Assembly (NCBI RefSeq): GCF_003311645.1
Contig: NZ_QEST01000236.1
Location: 115,032 to 179,031, forward strand
Origin: Streptomyces sp. PT12
Lineage (GTDB): Bacteria; Actinomycetota; Actinomycetes; Streptomycetales; Streptomycetaceae
Length of the DNA: 64,000 nucleotides
Direction: 5' to 3'
Each line of letters starts with the position of its first letter. Position 1 is the first letter of the stretch. A model generated the notes under the pieces. It was given only the letters and a program-made list of their open reading frames with translations. It made no database searches and was not told where the DNA came from. Positions 57,014 through 64,000 of the stretch are shown here, in pieces. The translations under genes were made by a program, and so were the position numbers.

Positions 57014-58186
57014 ATGAACGATCACCGCCCGGCCGAAAGCTGGCGTCTTCGCGCCGATATCGATCTGGACGCGCTGCGCTCGAACGTGCGCGCCCTGCGT
57101 GAACGTGCCAGCGGTCACGCGCAGTTGATGGCCGTCGTCAAGGCCGACGGCTATGGCCATGGCATGCTCGCCGCCGCCCGCGCCGCGCGCGAGGCCGGGG
57201 CGGCGTGGCTCGGCACCGCGACGCCCGACGAGGCGCTCGCGCTGCGCGCGGCGGGCGACACCGGGCGCGTGCTGTGCTGGCTGTGGACGCCGGGCGGCCC
57301 ATGGCGGCGCGCGGTCGAGGCGGATGTCGATGTCTCGGTGAGCGGCCGCTGGGCGCTGGACGAGCTGGTCGCCGCCGCCAGGGCCACGGGCCGCACCGCG
57401 CGCGTCCACCTCAAGGCCGACACGGGCCTGGGGCGCAACGGCTGCCAGCCCGCCGACTGGCCCGACCTGGTGTCCGCCGCGCGCGCCGCCGAGGCGGACG
57501 GCGCCGTCCGGGTGACGGGCCTGTGGTCGCACTTCGCGTGCGCCGACGAGCCGGGGCACCCGTCGATCGCCCGCCAGCAGGCCGCGTTCGCCGACGCGCT
57601 CGCCACGGCGGCCCGCGCCGGGCTCGACCCCGAGGTGCGGCACTTCGCCAACTCGCCCGCCACGCTGACCCTTCCCGCGTCGCACTACGACCTGGTCCGC
57701 CCAGGGCTCGCGGTCTACGGCCTCTCGCCCTCGCCGGAGATCGGCGTCCCCGCGGACTTCGGGCTGCGGCCCGTGATGACGCTGCGCGCCTGGCTGGCCT
57801 CCGTCAAACGGGTGCCAGGCGGCCATGGCGTGAGCTATGGGCACCGTTATGCCACGCCGGGCGCGACGACCCTCGCACTCGTCCCCGCCGGGTACGCCGA
57901 CGGCATCCCGCGCCACGCGTCGGGCAGCGGGCCCGTGCTGGTCGCGGGCAAGTGGCGGACGGTGGCGGGGCGGGTGGCGATGGACCAGTTCGTGGTGGAC
58001 CTCGGCGGCGACTCGGCGGCCGTGGGCGACGAGGCGGTGCTGTTCGGGCCTGGCGACGACGGCGAGCCGACCGTCGAGGACTGGGCGCGCGCCACCGGCA
58101 CGATCGGCTACGAGATCGTCACCCGCGTCGGTCCGCGCGTCCCCCGCGTCCTGCTGGGCGAACGCCCCGGGGCGGTCGCGTCATGA
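57014..58186 (+). CDS. alr: Alanine racemase
   Basis: A 390-residue PLP enzyme that makes D-alanine for peptidoglycan. Schiff-base lysine in AVVKADGYGHG, catalytic Tyr in VSYGHRY, and VAMDQFVVDLG. ATG at 57014; GACACT 8 nt upstream suggests a short or absent leader. Overlaps the hydrolase gene as ATGA. Confidence 0.97.
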   Translation: MNDHRPAESWRLRADIDLDALRSNVRALRERASGHAQLMAVVKADGYGHGMLAAARAAREAGAAWLGTATPDEALALRAAGDTGRVLCWLWTPGGPWRRAVEADVDVSVSGRWALDELVAAARATGRTARVHLKADTGLGRNGCQPADWPDLVSAARAAEADGAVRVTGLWSHFACADEPGHPSIARQQAAFADALATAARAGLDPEVRHFANSPATLTLPASHYDLVRPGLAVYGLSPSPEIGVPADFGLRPVMTLRAWLASVKRVPGGHGVSYGHRYATPGATTLALVPAGYADGIPRHASGSGPVLVAGKWRTVAGRVAMDQFVVDLGGDSAAVGDEAVLFGPGDDGEPTVEDWARATGTIGYEIVTRVGPRVPRVLLGERPGAVAS

Positions 58187-59415
58187 GCTGGGCCAGGCGC
58201 CTGGGGATAGCCGGGGCGGCGATCGGCACGGTGGCCGCCACGGTCGCCGTCGACCGGCTGACCGTGAACCGCTCGCTGCGCCGCCAGGCCCAGCTCGCCC
58301 TCGACGCCGCGGGCCCCTATGGAACGTTGCGCGGCACGCCCGGCACGGTCGCGGCCGAGGACGGCACGGAGCTGTACTACGAGATCGACGAGGTGGGCGC
58401 GTTCGCCAGGCCAGCGGACGACCGCGCGGGCGGCCCGGTCGCCGAGCCCGTCGTTCCGCCACCGCCGCCCGAGGGGTACCGGGGCAGGGCGCCGCGCGGC
58501 AGGCTGGGGCGGCTGCTGCGCCGCCGCGGGCGGGGCGCGCCGCCGCCCACCGTGGTGTTCTGCCACGGGTACTGCCTCAACCAGGACGTGTGGCACTTCC
58601 AGCGCGCCGCCCTGCGCGGGCTGGTGCGTGCCGTGTACTGGGACCAGCGCAGCCATGGCCGCTCCGAGCGGGGCCGCGGCCGGGTCGTCGCCGATGTGAC
58701 CGAGCCGGTGGACATCGACCTGCTGGGGCGTGACCTCAAGGCGGTCCTCGACGCCGTGGCGCCCGAGGGGCCCGTGGTGCTGGTGGGGCACTCGATGGGC
58801 GGCATGACGATCATGGCGCTGGCCGAGCAGTTCCCCGACTATGTCGCGCGGCGGGTGGCGGGCGTCGCGTTCGTGGCCACATCGGCCGGGAACCTCGCCG
58901 ATGTCACCTACGGCTTCCCCGCCGCCGCCGTGCGCGTCGCCCGCCGTGTGGTGCCCGGGGTGCTGCGGGTGCTCGGCTCGCAGCCCGCGCTGGTTGACCG
59001 GGCGCTGCGCGCGTCGGGCGAGCTGTACTCGGGCCTGGTGCGGCGTTACTCCTTCGGGGCGCCGGGCGCCGTCGACCCCGGGGTCGCGCGCTTCGCGGAG
59101 CGGCTGATCGCGTCGGTGCCGGTGGACGTGGTCGCGGAGTTCTACCCGGCGTTCGGCTGGCACGACAAGGAGCAGGCGCTCTCGGTGTTCAACGGCCTCG
59201 CCGCCGACCTGCCCGTGCTGGTCCTCGGCGGCGAACGTGACGAGGTGACCCCCGCGTCGCACAGCGAGCACATCGCCTCGGTGCTGCCGAGGGCCGAGCT
59301 GGTCGTGCTGCCCGAGGCGGGACACCTGCTGCTGCTTGAGCAGCCACGGGAGGTCAACGAGCAGCTGGCGCGGCTGCTGGCGCGTAGCATCCGGTTCCAT
59401 GAGCCAGCTGTCTGA
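58183..59415 (+). CDS. Alpha/beta hydrolase, membrane-anchored
   Basis: A 410-residue hydrolase. One N-terminal hydrophobic segment (about 7-25), a linker with a Pro-rich stretch, then the alpha/beta fold: HGYCLNQDVW oxyanion region, nucleophile elbow GHSMGG, acid in GGERDEVTP and His in PEAGHLLLLE. Coupled to alr by ATGA and followed closely by tsaE, as in streptomycetes. Substrate unknown; an esterase or lipase role is likely. Confidence 0.9.
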   Translation: MSWARRLGIAGAAIGTVAATVAVDRLTVNRSLRRQAQLALDAAGPYGTLRGTPGTVAAEDGTELYYEIDEVGAFARPADDRAGGPVAEPVVPPPPPEGYRGRAPRGRLGRLLRRRGRGAPPPTVVFCHGYCLNQDVWHFQRAALRGLVRAVYWDQRSHGRSERGRGRVVADVTEPVDIDLLGRDLKAVLDAVAPEGPVVLVGHSMGGMTIMALAEQFPDYVARRVAGVAFVATSAGNLADVTYGFPAAAVRVARRVVPGVLRVLGSQPALVDRALRASGELYSGLVRRYSFGAPGAVDPGVARFAERLIASVPVDVVAEFYPAFGWHDKEQALSVFNGLAADLPVLVLGGERDEVTPASHSEHIASVLPRAELVVLPEAGHLLLLEQPREVNEQLARLLARSIRFHEPAV

Positions 59416-60067
59416 GCCGCCGCTGCCCGGGTCTTCGCCCTTGTCCTCGCCTTCACCTTCGCCCACCGCGTCATCCGTGTCGTTCACCGTGACGGGCGAG
59501 GAGCGCATGCGGGAGACCGGGCGCCGGTTGGCCGCGCTGCTGCGCGCCGGGGACCTGGTGCTGCTGACCGGGCCGCTGGGCGCGGGCAAGACGACGCTGA
59601 CCCGGGGCATCGGCGAGGGACTCGGGGTGCGGGGCGCGGTGACGTCGCCGACGTTCGTGATCGCGCGCGTCCACCCGCCGCTCGGCGACGGGCCGCCGCT
59701 GGTGCACGTGGACGCCTACCGGCTGGGCGGCGGCATCGAGGAGATGGAGGACCTTGACCTCGACGTGGCGCTGTCCGACTCGGTGGTGGCCGTGGAGTGG
59801 GGCGAGGGCCGGGTCGAGGAGCTGTCGGACGAGCGGCTGCATGTGCTGATCGACCGCGGGAACGGCGCCGAGGGCGACGACGCCGATGGGGGCGACGCGG
59901 CGGGGGGCGACGCGGAGGGGAACGACGCGGAGGGGAACGACGGGGCGGGGAACGACGCGGAGGGGAACGACGGGGCGGGCGATGGCGAGCCCGGGGCGCG
60001 GCGCGTGACGCTCATGGGCGTGGGAGCGCGCTGGCGCGGGGTGCCGCTGGGCGACCTGGCGCGTTGA
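59399..60067 (+). CDS. tsaE: tRNA t6A synthesis ATPase TsaE with internal low-complexity insert
   Basis: A 222-residue protein. Walker A GPLGAGKTTLTRG, SPTFVI switch, HVDAYRL and VAVEWGEG match TsaE. A 44-residue Gly/Asp/Asn/Ala insert, coded by 15-bp repeats (about 59870-59995), separates the core from the last strand RRVTLMGVGARW. The N-terminus is Ser/Pro-rich. ATG overlaps the hydrolase gene by 17 nt. TsaE supports TsaD/TsaB in N6-threonylcarbamoyl-adenosine formation. Confidence 0.94.
   Translation: MSQLSEPPLPGSSPLSSPSPSPTASSVSFTVTGEERMRETGRRLAALLRAGDLVLLTGPLGAGKTTLTRGIGEGLGVRGAVTSPTFVIARVHPPLGDGPPLVHVDAYRLGGGIEEMEDLDLDVALSDSVVAVEWGEGRVEELSDERLHVLIDRGNGAEGDDADGGDAAGGDAEGNDAEGNDGAGNDAEGNDGAGDGEPGARRVTLMGVGARWRGVPLGDLAR
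59870..59995. repeat. 15-bp minisatellite inside tsaE
   Basis: Five-residue units (EGNDA, EGNDG, AGNDA, EGNDG) from repeats such as GACGCGGAGGGGAAC, kept in frame. Confidence 0.85.
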
Positions 60068-60119
60068 GGCTCGCGTTGAGGCTGAGGTTGAGGTTGAGGC
60101 TGAGGCGTGGACGCGGCCG

Positions 60120-60731
60120 TCAGGCCACGACCACGACGGCGACGCCAGCGGTCGCGAAGAGCCACATCGCGTCGCCGTCCTCGCGTGTCTGCCGGATCGC
60201 GCCCGTCTCCTGGCCCGACTCGGGGTCGGGCGTCGAGCCGTCGAGGGCGGCGGAGAAGCCGTGGACCGTGCCGTCGGCCGTGGTGTGGAAGATGACGGTG
60301 TGCTCGATGGCCACCCCATCGGAGCCGGTGCCCTGCGCGGTCCGCGAGGTGACCGCGTACTCGCCGGGCTCCGGGTCGATGCCGCCGGGGAAGACCCGGT
60401 AGGTGCCCTGGACGATCTCCTCGGAGCCGCCCGCTGTCGTGTCCACGAGCCACACGCGCTGCTGGCCGACCGAGTAGACGACCCGGCGCCCGTCGCCCGA
60501 CTCGGCGGGAACGGGCGGCGGCCCCTCGTCGCCCTCCCCCTCGCCCCCGCCGTCCGCGCCCCCCGAGCCGTCCTCGGGCGACGCCGAAGGGGAGGGCTGG
60601 ACGCCCGCGGCGGCGGGGCGGTCGTCGGACGCGGACGCCTGGTAGGCGAAGAAGGCGACGACGGCGAGGGCGCCCACGGTCAGCATGGTGACGAAGACAC
60701 CGGAGCCGGAGCCTGAGGTATGGCGCGCCAC
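60120..60731 (-). CDS. Membrane-anchored hypothetical protein
   Basis: A 203-residue protein. An N-terminal membrane anchor (about 12-32) is followed by a Ser/Pro/Glu/Gly linker and an outer domain with beta-strand pattern (RRVVYSVGQQRVWLVDT, TYRVFPGGIDPEPGEYAVTSR). No catalytic Cys/His motif of L,D-transpeptidases is present despite some resemblance in outline. A hydrophobic C-terminus ends AVVVVA. Function unknown; it lies between tsaE and tsaB on the opposite strand. Confidence 0.7.
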   Translation of the reverse strand: MARHTSGSGSGVFVTMLTVGALAVVAFFAYQASASDDRPAAAGVQPSPSASPEDGSGGADGGGEGEGDEGPPPVPAESGDGRRVVYSVGQQRVWLVDTTAGGSEEIVQGTYRVFPGGIDPEPGEYAVTSRTAQGTGSDGVAIEHTVIFHTTADGTVHGFSAALDGSTPDPESGQETGAIRQTREDGDAMWLFATAGVAVVVVA

Positions 60732-60847
60732 GGTTTCGCTGCCGCCCTTCTGCGAGTCTGCGGGTCCGCGGGTTCACGGGAGCCGGGAGGGGAACGCGTC
60801 GGATCGGAGCGACGCTACCAGGCACGGGGCCACCGTTCGGGGAGCCG

Positions 60848-60853
60848 TAGGCT
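60848..60853 (+). promoter_or_regulatory. -10 box of leaderless tsaB transcript
   Basis: TAGGCT, 6 nt before the GTG at 60860. Confidence 0.6.
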
Positions 60854-60859
60854 TGCCGC

Positions 60860-61531
60860 GTGCTCTTGCTGGCTCTTGACACCGCGACGCCCGCGGTCAC
60901 CGTGGCCCTGTACGAGGCCGGGCGCGACGGGGGCGCGGCGCTCGCCGCCTCCGACGAGATCGACGCCCGCCGCCACGGCGAGCTGCTGCTGCCCGCCGTC
61001 GACCGGGTCCTCTCCGAGGCGGGGCGCGGCCTCGGCGAGGTGACGGGCCTCGTCGTCGGAACGGGCCCCGGACCCTACACCGGGCTGCGCGTCGGCCTGG
61101 TCACGGCGGAGGCGCTCGGCGCTGCCCGTTCGATACCGGTGCACGGCGTGGGAACGCTGGACGCGCTCGCGTATGCCACGGGCCTCGACGAGCCGTTCGT
61201 CGTCGCGACCGACGCCCGGCGCAAGGAGGTGTACTGGGCGCGTTACGCCGACGCCCGCACGCGGGTGGCGGGGCCAGCGGTGGATCGCCCCGCGGAGATC
61301 GCGGGCGAGGTGGCGGGGCTGCCAGCGGCGGGCGCGGGCGCGCGGCTGTATCCCGAGGCGTTCACGGGCGTGCGGGATGACCTTCCGGCGCATGTGTCGG
61401 CGGTCGCGCTGGGGGCGCTCGCGGCGGAACGGCTCTCCGCCGGACAGCCGCTGCCCGGCGCGCGCCCCCAGTATCTGCGCCGCCCCGACGCGCGCGTGCC
61501 CACCGGCTACAAGGCGGTGACCCGGACATGA
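60860..61531 (+). CDS. tsaB: tRNA t6A synthesis protein TsaB
   Basis: A 223-residue ASKHA-fold protein: LLALDTATPAVTVAL, GTGPGPYTGLRVGLVTAEAL, TDARRKEVYWA. It is the scaffold partner of TsaD. GTG start, leaderless-type promoter. ATGA overlap with rimI. Confidence 0.95.
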   Translation: MLLLALDTATPAVTVALYEAGRDGGAALAASDEIDARRHGELLLPAVDRVLSEAGRGLGEVTGLVVGTGPGPYTGLRVGLVTAEALGAARSIPVHGVGTLDALAYATGLDEPFVVATDARRKEVYWARYADARTRVAGPAVDRPAEIAGEVAGLPAAGAGARLYPEAFTGVRDDLPAHVSAVALGALAAERLSAGQPLPGARPQYLRRPDARVPTGYKAVTRT

Positions 61532-62109
61532 CGGGGGACGCGCTGGCCGGAGGTGAGGGCGTCGCGCTTCGCGAGATGCGCTGGTGGGACATGGAAGGGG
61601 TGCTCGCGCTCGAGGCCGAGCTGTTCCCGCGCGACGCGTGGTCCGAGGCCATGTACTGGGCCGAGCTGGCGGGGGCGCGCGGCCCGGGGCGCACGCGCCA
61701 CTATGTGGTGGCCGAGGCGCCCGACGGCTCGCTCGCCGGGTACGGCGGGCTCTCGGTGGCGGGCACGTCGGGCGAGGTCATGACGATCGGCGTCACGGGC
61801 GCCTGGCAGGGCCGCGGCCTCGGCGCCCTGGTGCTGGCCGAACTGATCGCCGCGGCCGAGGCGTTCGCCTGCCACGAGGTGCTGCTCGAGGTCCGCGTGG
61901 ACAACGCCCCCGCGCAGCGCCTCTACCAGCGCTTCGGCTTCGTCCGCATCGGCGTGCGCCGCGGCTACTACCAGCCGGGCAACCACGACGCGCTGGTGAT
62001 GCGCCGCGCGCTGGGGGACGCCGCGCCGGGCAAGGCCGCGCCGGGGACCGCCGCGCCGGGCAAGGCCGCGCGGGGGAACGACGAAGGAGAGGCGAAGGAC
62101 GATGGCTGA
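61528..62109 (+). CDS. rimI: Ribosomal-protein-S18-alanine N-acetyltransferase-like GNAT
   Basis: A 193-residue GNAT. Acetyl-CoA loop [16 protein letters not shown], preceded by the [18 protein letters not shown] start helix, and [15 protein letters not shown]. Residues about 162-193 are an Ala/Pro/Gly/Lys tail made of 15-bp repeats, outside the fold. Placement between tsaB and tsaD is the normal RimI context. Overlaps tsaD by 8 nt. Confidence 0.92.
   Translation: MTGDALAGGEGVALREMRWWDMEGVLALEAELFPRDAWSEAMYWAELAGARGPGRTRHYVVAEAPDGSLAGYGGLSVAGTSGEVMTIGVTGAWQGRGLGALVLAELIAAAEAFACHEVLLEVRVDNAPAQRLYQRFGFVRIGVRRGYYQPGNHDALVMRRALGDAAPGKAAPGTAAPGKAARGNDEGEAKDDG
62019..62077. repeat. 15-bp minisatellite at the 3' end of rimI
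   Basis: Units coding AAPGK / AAPGT / AAPGK / AARGN, from GCCGCGCCGGGCAAG-type repeats. Confidence 0.8.
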
Positions 62110-63151
62110 CGAACCGCTCGTGCTCGGCATCGAGACCTCGTGCGACGAGACCGGCGTGGGCGTGGTCCGCGGCCACACGCTGCTGGCCGACGCGGTCGCA
62201 TCGAGCGTGGACGACCACGCGCGGTTCGGCGGGGTGGTCCCCGAGATCGCGAGCAGGGCGCACCTGGAGGCGATGGTCCCCACGATCGAACGCGCCCTGG
62301 CGCACGCGGGCGTGGCGGCGACCGACCTCGACGCGATCGCCGTGACGGCGGGGCCCGGGCTCGCGGGCGCGCTGCTCGTGGGCGTCTCGGCGGCCAAGGC
62401 GTACGCGTACGCGCTGGGCAAGCCGCTGTACGGCGTCAACCACCTGGCCTCGCACATCTGCGTGGACCAGCTCGAGCACGGGCCGCTGCCCGAGCCGACG
62501 ATGGCGCTGCTGGTCTCGGGCGGGCACTCGTCGCTGCTGCTCGCACCGGACATCACGTCGGACGTCCGTCCGCTGGGCGCCACGATCGACGACGCGGCGG
62601 GCGAGGCGTTCGACAAGGTGGCGCGCGTGCTGGGACTCGGGTTCCCCGGGGGCCCGGCGATCGACCGGCTGGCGCGCGAGGGCGACGCGGGGGCGATCCG
62701 TTTCCCGCGCGGTCTCACGGGGCCGCGGGACGCGCCGTACGACTTCTCGTTCTCGGGCCTGAAGACGGCCGTGGCGCGCTGGGTCGAGACGCGGCGGAAC
62801 GCGGGCGACGACGTGCCGGTGGCCGATGTGGCGGCGTCGTTCCAGGAGGCGGTCACGGATGTGCTGACGCGCAAGGCGATCCGCGCGTGCCGCGACGAGG
62901 GCGTGGACCACCTGATGATCGGCGGGGGCGTGGCCGCGAACTCGCGCCTGCGCGCCATGGCCGAGGAACGCTGCGCCGCGGCGGGCCTGACCCTGCGGGT
63001 GCCGCGCCCCGGGCTGTGCACGGACAACGGCGCGATGGTGGCGGCGCTCGGCGCGGAGATGGTCGCGCGCGGGCGCGCGCCCTCGGCGCTCGACCTGCCC
63101 GCGGACTCCTCGCTCCCCGTGACCCGCACGCATGTCGCGGCGGCGCACTGA
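62102..63151 (+). CDS. tsaD: tRNA N6-adenosine threonylcarbamoyltransferase
   Basis: A 349-residue ASKHA metal-dependent enzyme. [13 protein letters not shown], metal site NHLASH (HxxxH), SGGHSSLLL, and [11 protein letters not shown], with CTDNGAMVA at the C-terminal Asp. It transfers threonylcarbamoyl to A37 of ANN-decoding tRNAs. ATG lies 8 nt inside rimI. Confidence 0.98.
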   Translation: MADEPLVLGIETSCDETGVGVVRGHTLLADAVASSVDDHARFGGVVPEIASRAHLEAMVPTIERALAHAGVAATDLDAIAVTAGPGLAGALLVGVSAAKAYAYALGKPLYGVNHLASHICVDQLEHGPLPEPTMALLVSGGHSSLLLAPDITSDVRPLGATIDDAAGEAFDKVARVLGLGFPGGPAIDRLAREGDAGAIRFPRGLTGPRDAPYDFSFSGLKTAVARWVETRRNAGDDVPVADVAASFQEAVTDVLTRKAIRACRDEGVDHLMIGGGVAANSRLRAMAEERCAAAGLTLRVPRPGLCTDNGAMVAALGAEMVARGRAPSALDLPADSSLPVTRTHVAAAH

Positions 63152-63426
63152 TGGCGACGGTGGCGCTGATGTGGGAGGCGCGCGCGGCGCGGGGCCGGGG
63201 CGCGCAGCTGCTCGCGTGGGCGCGGGCGCGTGAGCTGAGCCCCGCGCCGACGCGCAGGGAGGCGTTCACGGCGCCCGGCGAGCGGGTGCTGGTGATCACC
63301 TGGTGGGAGAACGCGGCGCTGTCCGCCGACCTGCCCGAGCTGCCGCCCCCGCCCGACGAGCTGCTGGCCAGGCCCGTGCACCGCTGGCGTTTCGAACGCG
63401 TGGAGGACATGCCGCCTGCGGCCTGA
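63151..63426 (+). CDS. Small conserved-type protein downstream of tsaD
   Basis: A 91-residue protein, [21 protein letters not shown], with LVITWWENAALS and a C-terminal VHRWRFERVE. The alternation of strands and one helix fits a small ferredoxin-like or dimeric alpha-beta-barrel fold, but no family is certain. ATG overlaps the tsaD stop (TGATG), so it is in the same operon. Confidence 0.7.
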   Translation: MATVALMWEARAARGRGAQLLAWARARELSPAPTRREAFTAPGERVLVITWWENAALSADLPELPPPPDELLARPVHRWRFERVEDMPPAA

Positions 63427-63433
63427 CCCCGCG

Positions 63434-63664
63434 GTGGCGAGGGCCGTGCGCCGCTATCGGGCGTGCGCCGACCGGCTGCTGCCCGGCCGGATCGCGGGCT
63501 TTCACGTCGCGGGCTTTCACGTCGTGGGCTCCGCGGCGCTCGGCGCGTGGCGCGAGGGGCGCAGCGACATCGAATTCGTGGCGGTGGTTTGCGGCTCCGC
63601 GCCGCTCGCGGTCCCGCGGCTGCGGGTGTTGCACGCGCCGAGGCCGAGCTGGTGCGCCGGGTGA
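63434..63664 (+). pseudogene. N-terminal fragment of a nucleotidyltransferase-fold gene
   Basis: 76 codons from GTG 63434. The segment LLPGRIAGFHV ... VVGSAALGAWREGRSDIEFVAV reads like the start of an aminoglycoside-adenylyltransferase-type nucleotidyltransferase (normally GSAALGxxxxxRSDIDFVAV). The second catalytic Asp is Glu, a 15-bp tandem duplication (GGGCTTTCACGTCGC, about 63497-63526) inserts five residues before the glycine motif, and the frame stops after 76 codons; no continuation of the domain is seen. I call it a broken fragment. Confidence 0.55.
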
Positions 63665-64000
63665 CGGAGATCCGCCCGCTGGCGTCGCACACGGCTGACC
63701 TCCGGTCCGGCGACGACGCGCCCGAGCGCCACGGGGTTCCCTGCGGGAGGCGGGGCGCAGTCGGGGGTCCTGGGCCACCCCTCCCCGCTCTGCGGCGGGC
63801 GGCCGTGCCGCCGCGGCAGTGGAGCCGGTGGTCTCGGCCGGAGGGAAGTTCTGCCGGAGGCGGGGTGGGGCGCCCCGGGTGTCGGGGGTTGAGGACGGCG
63901 GGGACCACGGGCGGCCGCAGCCCGGGGCCGAAGAGGGGCGGGCGGGTGGGGGCCACCCCCCCCCCCCCCCCCGGGCGGCGCGAGGTCGCCGCGGATCGCG
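63665..64000. other. Gene-free right edge with a poly-C run
   Basis: 336 bp of GC-rich sequence without a credible gene. A run of 17 C (63956-63972) lies 28 bp from the window end and may be a sequencing or assembly trouble spot. Confidence 0.6.

Overview
The window is a very GC-rich actinobacterial chromosome segment. Gene content and order (rpoC / str operon / S10-spc / secY-adk-map / infA-rpmJ / alpha operon / truA / rplM-rpsI / glmM / coaA / glmS-like / acpS / nnr / alr / hydrolase / tsaE-tsaB-rimI-tsaD), together with Streptomyces-type families (Scr1-like XRE regulator with a DUF397 remnant, DUF5954, DUF485 plus SSS symporter, a TTA codon in mmpL), point to a member or close relative of the Streptomycetaceae. 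One departure is a zinc-type rpsD lying inside the alpha operon. From what I remember of Streptomyces coelicolor, rpsD lies elsewhere there and is zinc-free.

Layout: 1-2092 end of rpoC with its terminator. 2150-8049 (minus strand) is an accessory island wedged between rpoC and rpsL: a Crp/Fnr-type regulator, then three translationally coupled genes (nucleotide-cyclase-like protein, NTPase/HEAT-like protein, SPFH-like protein), then an M48 membrane protease. The cyclase-like and NTPase proteins carry the same unusual Gly/Val motif. The gap between the regulator and the operon contains GTGAC words repeated at exactly 10-bp steps. I regard this island as the best candidate for an undescribed system: cyclic-nucleotide signalling coupled to a membrane protease/SPFH module or a conflict system. 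8173-12814 is the str operon (rpsL, rpsG, fusA, tuf). 12964-15086 is a DUF485 / acetate-type symporter pair. 15309-22371 (minus strand) is a regulator-rich variable region with three XRE regulators, small cysteine proteins, a decayed DUF397 gene and a 139-bp exact duplication.

22512-30615 holds an NAD(P)-binding reductase-like protein, an MMPL exporter, a DUF5954 protein, and a LytS/LytTR two-component pair followed by a small membrane protein and a second sodium:solute symporter. 30616-47798 is the ribosomal superoperon from rpsJ to rplQ, with secY, adk, map, infA and rpoA. 47871-63426 is the usual housekeeping tail. Within it, the glmS position holds only a glutaminase domain with altered catalytic positions. 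tsaE, tsaB, rimI and tsaD form the t6A/RimI cluster. The right edge has a fragment of a nucleotidyltransferase and a 17-base C run.

Regulatory themes visible in sequence: identical promoter hexamers (TTGACC / TACGCT) before rpsL and rplM; an identical 25-nt leader element before rpsL and rpsJ; many genes whose -10 hexamer ends 6 nt before the start codon (leaderless transcripts); and perfect GC hairpin terminators without T-tracts, except after rpsI. All functional assignments are by reading motifs and recalled family knowledge; no database search was run.
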